DNA from: Atriophallophorus winterbourni
Taxonomy: Eukaryota; Platyhelminthes; Trematoda; Plagiorchiida; Microphallidae
Length of the DNA stretch: 64,000 nucleotides
Reading direction: 5' to 3'
Assembly (NCBI GenBank): GCA_013407085.1
Contig: JACCGJ010000601.1
Location: 62,001-126,000, forward strand
The position numbers and the translations under genes were made by a program. Under the pieces are notes generated by a model. That model saw only the letters and a program-made list of their open reading frames with translations. It searched no databases and was not told where the DNA came from. Below, piece after piece: positions 55,217-64,000 of the stretch. Positions within the stretch are counted from its first letter, which is position 1. Every line of letters starts with the position of its first letter.

Positions 55217-58200
55217 GCAAATAAATCAATAACAAAATTGCAAAAATTAATAGTAAATAACACAGCAACGTAATGAGCAAGTATATGCCAAGATGATTAG
55301 GGTAGGCATTTGGGACACACATGGTCTCCCTGAAGGTTTCGTACATCAAATGCAGTCGTCCACAAGGAAATAGTTTTTGCACGAAGGTGTTAAACGACTT
55401 CCCGTAAATTTCGGTGACTTGTTGTAAGATATTTTCCCCGTGTTGTTGCCAGAATGTTCTGCTAACCAATCCGGCACTCCCGTACACTGTCTGCAACGGA
55501 AAGGAGATCAAAACGGTAGGAAGTGTACCAGCAAAGACTTGGGTTTATTTAGTTCATCACTTTATTAATAGTGTAAGTGATGATGAGTTCAAGCTCACTC
55601 TGATACATGCAGTTGGTAATGAACGAACCTGCACTCGTTAATACAATCAAAGCATTGCAACCGGTGGTATTAAATTTTGCTCGAAGAGGAAAAAAGCTCG
55701 TCGCTAAATCATACAGTCATTTGTGTAAGAGCGAAGACCAACTATCAAGAAACGGGGTTCCCAGTCGGACGAAACCATCTTTATGCTCGTGTCCCAAAAC
55801 GGAAAGCCAATCACAGACACTGTCAGTGATGGATGAAGATATATTTGTGGTGATTTTTTCAAGTGAATTAAACAAAATGATTCATATTATTATCATCAAC
55901 ATTAGGTGTTCTCATGAGAAGGGATATATTCAGTGAGACGCGAAGGCATCAGGATGGTAAAAACATCTGAATTACACCATCCTACTCCGGAACTCAAGAA
56001 ATGGAGTCATCTATGGAATTTTCAATTCACTAGATTCGTCTTCAACTTAAAAACGCATTACGATTCGAAGCTACTCGAAAGACGCATATGATTACAGAAT
56101 TTGAGTGTTGATTTAACATTATTCCTCATATCACTCTGAGAAAGCAACCAGTCACATATCAAACACACTTTTGACAACTGAAAACTAATACAGTCCAACT
56201 GAGAAGGATCATATTGTTCTGTTAATTCGGGGGGCGTAAACGTTTTATGAGCCCACCAGATCACAGCATGTATGTATGAAAGCACAAGCCTGATCCAGGC
56301 AAAGTGCCGCACAGTCAGAGACTGCACGTGGGCTAAGATACTGTCAGGTTGCCCAGGCTTAGACAGATATGGGGGAATAGAAATAGACCTTAAGATATGG
56401 CTGCAAAAGTTTTCAAACGAATTGTCTGTTTAGATATGATGCCGAATCCAGGTATATGCCGACAAATATGTTTTGTCACTCACATGCAATTTCCCTCGTA
56501 TATCCAAAAACCTTTCCAAGAAAACAAATGACGCCCTTCTTATGGCAGTCGTAGATGCAGAACGTGAATATATATAGTTGGTGTTGACACCGTTCGTCAA
56601 ATGACACAACTATATACTGCTTCGAAGGACATTATTGAACTGTGGTTGATCTAGCCTCAACTAAGCCATCCATTCGCCGTGATATTATTGCTTCAGAGTG
56701 TTTGATGATGGCATTTGTTATGAATATTCCCAGTTTTTCAAAATGCTCATTCGCGCTTATCAGGTTTGAACAGTATTATCAGGATCCGCATGTGCTTGAA
56801 ACACTGGAACAATTGTAAGCAAGTTGCGCTTGTATGCCACGGTTAAGTAAGGTTGGTACGACCAATCTGTTCAATCACATGAGCCCACACTCATGTAGAC
56901 AGTGTTTGAACCCACGAACTTCAAGAATTAATGTGTTTTTACCGGCAGGTAATTACATATGTCATACAAGGAGGATTGTCGGGATTACGTCATCATGCAA
57001 GCCGTTTTGAACATTCACCGATTGGTAGTAATCTAATTGAAATATCCGCCCATCTCACTAGCTGTGGTCTGAATCTTCAACTATTTTAGTCATCTCATGG
57101 GCTCGGTTTTCGCTGAACAGGTGACGGGCTATCTTGCACAAAGGCCATCTAGCGAATTTCGGTAACTATAGTGACAACATGACGAATGGCGCATGGTAAT
57201 GGTACGTACATCCGAGGAATAGAAGACAAACGAGGATTAAGCAAATATGACTTGTGGATTACACTGACGACAAATCAAATTCTTTATCTGCGCAATATAC
57301 TCAGTGATCTCGACGAAGTAAACTCACGTTCGTGAAAGCATTGCATAGCATTCGCAAATGCGCGACATCGATTGCAACACGAAACGCTGCAAGTTGACCC
57401 TGGAAGTGCGGCATTGTTTCTTCGATTAGACGTTTGTTTGAGCGCATCGCGTCGAACAAGTTTCGAATGCGATTGACTTGATAGCTCACGTGATACGGTG
57501 GGTTAATCACATCGGTCAACCGTTGCATATCCTCGATGATGTATTGCGGAAACAGTTGATCCAGATCGAGTGACTCATTGAGTTGCTGGCATGCAAAGTT
57601 AGTTCATTCAAAAGTTGCTCAATTTATTGTTTTTTGCTAACATCGAATATATATACAATATTTAATATTGAATAGCATCGGGTTAGTTTAATAAAGTATA
57701 ACAGTAGTGAACAAAGTTTTAATGTGTATCAGTATTTGTCTTTTAAAGCGACTTGAGTGATTACAGATTATTGGTGAAAGCGTGATTTACATCCGAATGC
57801 AACATGTGATTATTTATAGCTGGAATATAACGATACATAAAGTACCACAAAATTGAGCAATTGAGATCAATATCTTCCCAACCAGTAGGATGAATATCCC
57901 CAGTTTTCATATCAATGTTGCTAACATCGTCCGTTGTATGAAGCACAAACCTGATCCAGGCAAAGTGCCGCACAGTCAGAGACTGCACGTGGGCTAAGAT
58001 ACTGTCAGGTTGCCCAGGCCTAGACGTAGCGCAAGCGTGGTCGACTTCCTGCTGATTTTAACTTCTTAAAGTTAAATTTTAAATACGGCTGCGTTAGGTT
58101 CTGTATACAAGTCCTAGACTGCGTTAATCGTACCCTCATAGAAAGGAGAAAATACTCTGCAAGCAATCGATACGGGAACTTGGGACGTAAAGGGACAACG

Positions 58201-61200
58201 TTTGTCCCTGTGTCATATTTTCACCATATTCTGAAAATAATTGTCTTCATGGATGTTTTTCGGTAGACACAATTCTATGTATAAAAATATAATCTCGCTA
58301 GATCCTACTTTGATTAAAGTCCCATAGTCCCAGACATCTCATTCTTTCAGTGTAAAAAAGCCCTACGCGGGTCCATCACTAACTCGGTTAAAATATGATA
58401 AATGTTTTCGAAAATGACAATATCTTCGCAAAACCGAGAAGACTAGATCCCCAACGCATACTCTATCTTTGTTGGAGGAAGGTATACATTCTTATCTTTA
58501 CTAACGTTACCAGCGAGAAAAAACCAAATATTCTCCGAAAGATGTCTAACAATCTACTGGCCTGTCAATTTATATTCCTGCAGTGAATTTAGATCTTCAG
58601 GGTTCCAATAATCAATATACCAAAGAGTTTTTTCCAGCAAACACCATGCCAAGTTTTTAGTTCCCAATCTATATGCACAAGTAGCATTCATAACAAGGTG
58701 GAGCATCTTGCTGTTACGTGTAGTATCCTACAGGTTGTCCAAACGCCTAAGCATTATCTTAAAATCTTTAGCAGAAATGACTTGCGTCCATATTTTTAGT
58801 ATGTAATCTGAGAACCGAAGCATTTTGGATGATATGAGGGAGCGTGAATCATTTATTTATAGGGGAAGCTGAACTCACGCATATCCATGTGAGACATCAC
58901 TGGTGGTTTTAATCCTCAGTGATAGCACTCCCCTTTTGTGCGACAATCACACAATCCTGAACGCATCAGTTTTTCGTCGAATCAAATGGTGTATAACTTT
59001 ATATTTCTCGGGGATGTTTGGTCATTTCACTGCGATACAATAAAGCGTTCAGTACGCTCGCGCTCTATGCCATCATCCTTGCCTTTACAGTCAACATGCG
59101 GTTACCCCAAAGATGAGAATTCAAACGGGACACAAAATGACAGCCGCTCTGCCAATTCGTTTATCATGCTTCGTCTCTAGCGAGATGATATCCGCCATTG
59201 TTGAACCAAGATACGGTAAATGATGCACTGGTTCAAGCTGACAATTAATAACAATTAAGATGGGGAGCAATACAATGTCTTGGCCTAAGACTTTGGTTTT
59301 GCTCATGCTGATAGTTGGCCGAAAGTTTTGCATGCTGACGTAAAACGGTTCATTATCGACTCAAAGATGTTCTTGCATGTGAGCAATGAATATTTTATGC
59401 CGAAGAAAATCTTGCAATAATTGGATTGTGTAGACTTTTTATGAGTTAAAAATTACCAATTCAATTACCTGCAATTTCTGGCTATTCAATGCCGCGGTCA
59501 AGTAAATTGTCGCTTTGTTATTTTTCCCGATAATATTTTGAAATAGAAATATCCGATGTCTAAAATGTGGACAACATTATATACGACTGGAATGTTTTTT
59601 ATAAATTATGAAACTTTAAGTGACATGAAATATGTTTAGAGCCATGTGGATTGTTGACAACACTGATTACACTAGGTTAATATGGAAAACGTCTCGTGTT
59701 AATTGATGTTTCACTTCTGACAGGGCGCTTTGTTAGACCAAGGCTTCAATCACATCCGTGAGCAGCCTATACTAAGCCTAGGCCGTGTAAAGTACATGCC
59801 CAGGATCAGTTGTCGATTTGCTTACTACTAAGGTGAGTATTCGTAACAATCGAATTTGAGTGATTGGGTTCAAGGACATTGTGGCACAGTAACTCACATG
59901 TTTAAACGTGAAAAACTAACAGGATTAATACAAACTTACTCATTTGCTTGCATTCCAATCACGCAGACCCACTCGCCATGACCGGTTTTTGATGCTGCTT
60001 TCACCCATCAGGTAGTAATAGTTTTATCGGTCTTGAAACAGCCTATGAATGATGAACATGATGATCGCTTCTATGTCACAGTTGTTCCAGGCCCTATTCT
60101 TATGTGCATTGACACCTATGATTGAAAACACGTTGGTCGAACCAACTCCATTGAACAATGACATACGTTCTTGATGTACAACAACTTTTTGGGGAAGTAA
60201 ATCTAATAAAGTTTTGAGTTACTAAAATAGGGCGTAGAGTGATTGCATACAGATTTCTCACCAGCAGGATTCCTTGTATTTCTCCGAAACATTATCCTGT
60301 TTAATCACTTCGATCAACACTATAAAGAACTTCACTAAACGCGAAGGTCCCTTGGTAAATAAAAGCAGTTTGATCCATTTAATAAAGGGTTTGAAAATTT
60401 AAACTGTAATAAAGACCTTGAGTTCTTGACCAAGAACATCGTGGTTCTTTGTAAGCTACATAGCTTTTTCGCTCCCGATGACTTCAAGAACAGCCAATCC
60501 GGAGCCTCTAGGGCGATGAAGTAAATTTTCACACAAACGAATAATTCCAAAGCACTCAAACGCGCCACTCACATCAATCCTCTAATCATCGCCTCATACT
60601 TGTTCGCCAACAATGCATCCATGTCCACGAAATCGTTCATGTTCATCATGTGAAACAGCCCACCGCCAGTCTGATGGCCACATTTGAAGATCACCGCGCG
60701 AATAAGGTCGGTGGGTGGAATGTTTTTGAAGAGACTGCCCGGCGTGGAACTGAATGCCAACCATCCGCTGGCTAATTTCCTGTTCAAAATGTAGTCGCTC
60801 ACGTTCACGGCCACGTCGCTCTCCATGGTGCTGCACACCTCCGTGTTCCATTGCGTCAACATCACAGGGAAGAATGTGTTCATCCAGAAGAACGGGATGG
60901 TTGACATGTTCAGGGAGCAGAGTAGAAATATCAACCACCATTTTGGTCGGGCCTTTGCGTCACACCGGATGGCTCCTGTTGAGTAATTGTTATTGATATT
61001 AGTTCGGTAACCAGCATAATATATATAACGTATGGGGAGTTCTAAAGCTGTAAGTCGACACGTGCTGGGACTTATTCTGAGATGAACAAATGTTAATTAT
61101 ATCAAAATGAATGACATTAGTAGTAAAAAGATCAGTTTGAAGATGGGGTTTACTTTTAGCTTTGAATTAGTATGAGGGTTTTCCTTCAGTGGATTGAGGA

Positions 61201-63931
61201 ACTTAGGTAAATCTGAACGAAATACTGGAATCCAGTGTGATAGCAACAAAGGAATCTCGTCGTATCAGCGCTTTGAAATGGTCGATGGACAATACACCCG
61301 AGAAATATGTGAATTAGTACTAATGGTTTGCTTATCCATCTGCTGATCGGAAGCTATGAAAACGCACGCCAAAAATTTCATGAAAATATCTCACTCATGA
61401 CTGTTGCTGCGATTCAGAGAAAGGATGGTATACACAACACATGAAGCCAGTGGCAGAAAGGCAAATTCTATATGTGATTATATTACAAAGACTCACTGGA
61501 CACCGTTACACCAAAAAGTGCTACAACTAGTACGAGAACAGCACAGCACGATGTCAAAGAGGTCACGATCACCGCTAGAATTGCGCGCGAATACTGGCGC
61601 AGCGGGGTGATTCCCAATGTACGCCAGAACTCCAAATGGGAGATTGCGAGCGACTTCAGGTATTCCGATCCATTTCTGTAAACGTCCACGGTATTCTGAT
61701 GGCCAGGTGTCAAATCCTTGGAATTCAACTGCCGTTGGTGAGAGAAAATCAGATTGTGAATATATTCCAGCGTAAACTACGGAGTGTCATTATGAATGAT
61801 GTTCATCTCGCTGGATTGTTTGCAATATTAATATTTCTGGAAATATTTAGTGCGTGAATTAATAGTCGATAAACCCTGATCTCATTAAACACCCATACTA
61901 TTTACAATCAATCTTATTTTAACCTAGTCTGGGGAAGACTGAGCAAAAAGCACAAAACTGGCTTGGTCAAACGCTGCGAGCGCTGAAGGGTAGAGATTGT
62001 TCCTCTCGAATGGGACTGTTTAGTCAACTTTCTTTGCATTATGGTATACACGATCGGTCCTAAACATATCTTAATCGTTAGGGGACTGTTTAGTCATTCG
62101 AAATTCTGTGCAGCAGGAGAAACTCATGCCATTGTCATGTATATCCAAAGTCGATATCGACCGACAAATGTCACTAACAACATAAAGTAATGAAGCTTTT
62201 GATTCATAGCAGACATTCATCGTATGAGGCATGCAAAATCATTAATCCACGTAAATTTCATCAGGAGAAGATTACCTGATTCACATGTATCTGTAGGTTG
62301 GCGAGAGAATTTCTGATGTTCATCAACATGCCTCGAAATCCGGTGAAGTTATATAATTCGAACTTTGCTTCCTGGATCAGTGCCTGGTAATGGCTTTCCG
62401 GTTTTAACGCAGGAATCGCAATTGGCTGAACAACGTGAAGTCACATCAGTGTTTCACAAATGCGAGTGAAATCGTAAGGATTTATGGATTCATGGTTGAA
62501 TATACAAAATGCCGCGTTAAAACACCACAGGTTCGGAGTATGAATGTAAATGGGAAAAGAAGACCAAATTTACAATTTAGATATTAACACATTTTTCAAA
62601 TATACGCTACTTATTTAAATGCAGTAGTAAATTAACCGTGTATGTTATCAAAAATTGAATCAAAAAATCATCTGAATTAATAAACACACACCAACTCGAA
62701 ATTTCGCCCTAGACTCACTTTTATAGATGTACAAACTGCGGGCAAGACCTCACAATTGTCCACAACATATTGATTGAGTTCATCCACAGATTGGTAAAGC
62801 TTCATCGCATCGTTCACGAATCGCAGAGTCTTCTCTTCGATCAGCTCAAAGTCTTGCCTCAGAATTGTCCTATAATTTGCGTTGATGTCTTGAATGGATG
62901 TGAGGTGACTTATCAACTCTTCTGCGTTTGAAATCTGTCGGAAATGAGTCGCCATCTCTGTGTAGACGATCAATCTGTGATCCTGTTGTTTGCACAGAAA
63001 AACGCAATAGACAAATCAAGTTCCCAATATGCATGAGAAAAGCATTTTAAAGTGTTTGATGATTTTTGGGTGGATGTTACAATGTAAGTTTTAATGTTTG
63101 GTGGATTTCACTCTATGGAACTTGGATCAATACACGATCATTAGAATATTTTCCTATACAAAATTGTTATTCCCCATTCGGACTGCAGATTCCTTTAAAA
63201 TTCTGTGGAGCGTTAAATCTGAACCAGGCTAATTTAAACTACTTTTGTTTAATCATTCTGGATTTTGTGGAAATGTTGCTTTGAAAAATGTGATCACAAT
63301 AGTGAATCTTTATTTTAAAGACAGGTAATATACATGAGAATACACAGTCAGATACCTCGGTGGGTCTAACTCGAAGATCGGGAAGACGAAATATAGAATC
63401 CAGATGGCGGTCCAATCAGTTTTAGCAAACGTCATGGCCTCCGAATACTAATCTACATCCTCACAGCAAAGTTTCTCGACTTACACATTTGCTTGATCAG
63501 GAGCATCAAAATATTAAGCTGAATACTGCAAACTGTTGTGAAAAAGAATGCCTCTCCCTGGATCCATATACGAAATACATTTACGAAATTATTACTTCTC
63601 ATTTAATCGAAAACGATTCAATCGTCCGACATGAGATCATTTGAACAAAAACCCGCACACCTACCCCGATGGTGGCTGATGATTTCGCAAAACGGTCCTC
63701 AAAGTCCTTCTGACCGAATGCGACGCCTTCCTCGATGAAACGAATAATTTCCATGAAAATTCGATTGTGCACTTTGATCAGATTCGGGCCATCCTCGCTG
63801 TGGTTTTCCTCTGGGGATAAGTAATGCACCGTCTGATGAAAGGATCCACACGCGAACCCAAAGAATACAATGGCGGCCAAAATGACCAATAGGATCAACA
63901 AGTAGATTTTCACGGAATTTGAAGATGTGGA
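55212..63931 (-). CDS. Prominin (CD133)-like pentaspan membrane protein, N-terminus outside window
   Basis: Prominins are glycoproteins of plasma-membrane protrusions. Exons: 63931-63665, 62982-62719, 62425-62276, 61728-61497, 60975-60573, 57585-57328 and 55490-55212. All have AG/GT borders and consistent phases, except between the fifth and sixth (phase 2 to 0). One short exon is therefore missing from the intron 60572-57586. About 616 residues are visible. The first exon carries a hydrophobic segment (YLLILLVILAAIVFFGF, TM2). About 240 residues of extracellular loop 1 follow, then TM3 (ILAVIVTSLTSCCAVLVLVV), a short basic cytosolic loop, TM4 ending IPFFW, loop 2, and TM5 at the very end. 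Sequons NHS, NFT, NGS, NVS and NES all fall in the loops. The Cys pair before TM5 (FPCGR, MCVPN) and loop lengths fit prominin. The cytosolic tail is only a few residues. The orthologue type is not assigned. Confidence 0.8.
56270..56375 (+). repeat. SINE-1 copy with GTAT tail
   Basis: GTATGTATGAAAGCACAAGC to CAGGCTTAGACAGATATG, in the last prominin intron and antisense to the gene. Confidence 0.75.
56765..56930. repeat. Family A repeat pieces in opposite orientations
   Basis: GGATCCGCATGTGCTTGAAA..GCTTGTATGCCAC is the inverted middle part of the unit. AAGGTTGGTACGACCAATCT..GTAGACAG is the left arm in direct orientation. No ribozyme core. Confidence 0.5.
57938..58027 (+). repeat. SINE-1 copy
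   Basis: TGTATGAAGCACAAACCTGA to CCCAGGCCTAGAC, in the large prominin intron. Confidence 0.75.
58030..58930. other. Intron sequence, nothing recognised
   Basis: AT-rich, with a 63-codon plus-strand frame of no recognisable content. The missing prominin exon should lie between 57.6 and 60.57 kb on the minus strand. Confidence 0.4.
58950..59420 (-). mobile_element. Reverse transcriptase relic inside a prominin intron
   Basis: Minus-strand frame 59333-59121 reads TISMSKTKVLGQD and VHHLPYLGSTMADIISLETK. In another frame, LNSHLWGNRMLTVKARM and ASVLNALLYRSEM follow. This is the region after the RT catalytic box of non-LTR elements in which YLGS is a landmark. It is unrelated to the CR1 copies. 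Confidence 0.65.
60100..60165 (+). repeat. Small piece of family A repeat
   Basis: GATTGAAAACACGTTGGTCGAACCAACT and CAATGACATACG keep the order of the family A inverted arm and core. Confidence 0.35.
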
Positions 63932-64000
63932 CTGCAAGTAAAGATGATACTACAAAATCGATATTATCCCGAGGAATACGCAGATTGAGCAATAATTATG

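Noticed and set aside
55607..55936. 109-codon plus-strand frame as a gene near the prominin 3' end
   Set aside because: No domain recognised, and it lies in a prominin intron on the opposite strand.
58395..58586. 63-codon plus-strand frame
   Set aside because: No similarity recognised and opposite to the gene that spans it.
60754..60996. Cys/Arg/Ser-rich plus-strand frame
   Set aside because: Antisense of the prominin exon 60975-60573.

Overview
The window looks like nuclear DNA from a flatworm, most likely a digenean trematode; I cannot name the species. It is AT-rich and intron-rich. It is dominated by non-LTR retrotransposons of CR1 type, mostly decayed, with smaller amounts of Ty3/Gypsy, a pogo/Tigger-like DNA transposon, SINE-like repeats and short repeats carrying hammerhead-ribozyme cores. 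No bacterial features, CRISPR arrays, rRNA or tRNA genes were recognised.

Only two host genes are supported, both on the minus strand and both built from exons whose splice sites and codon phases agree. (1) NAF1, the assembly factor for H/ACA snoRNPs and telomerase RNP, occupies about 14.7 to 6.8 kb. Seven coding exons are resolved (at least 448 residues). It carries an unusual insert of about 70 residues in the Gar1-like core, one GC-AG intron, and a splice acceptor six bases before the ATG. (2) A prominin (CD133) family membrane protein runs from beyond the right edge to a stop at 55.2 kb. Seven exons are resolved; the N-terminus lies outside the window and one short exon near 58-60 kb was not found.

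Layout: 0-6 kb holds a relic reverse transcriptase end and hammerhead-type repeats. 6.8-14.7 kb is NAF1, with SINEs and hammerhead repeats in its introns. 13.4-18 kb has pieces of Ty3/Gypsy elements, including a gag with two nested SINEs, each with target-site duplications. 18.4-20.3 kb has CR1 relics and a tandem hammerhead array. 20.3-22.3 kb is a reverse transcriptase cut by a complete Tigger-like element. 22.7-24.3 kb is AT-rich and empty. 24.3-42 kb is a CR1 cluster: one plus-strand copy meets, tail to tail, a head-to-tail array of four minus-strand copies, each joined to the next at a TTCAG microsatellite. 42-45.2 kb is a different non-LTR element. 45.5-54.7 kb holds three more CR1 copies in inverted arrangements. 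55.2-64 kb is the prominin gene, with a further reverse transcriptase relic and SINEs in its introns.

The strongest candidate for something little described is the set of roughly 230-bp repeats with conserved type I hammerhead cores. It occurs as two related families, both with tandem spacing of about 227-241 bp, resembling metazoan retrozymes. The CR1 array joined through its own tail repeats is the second.
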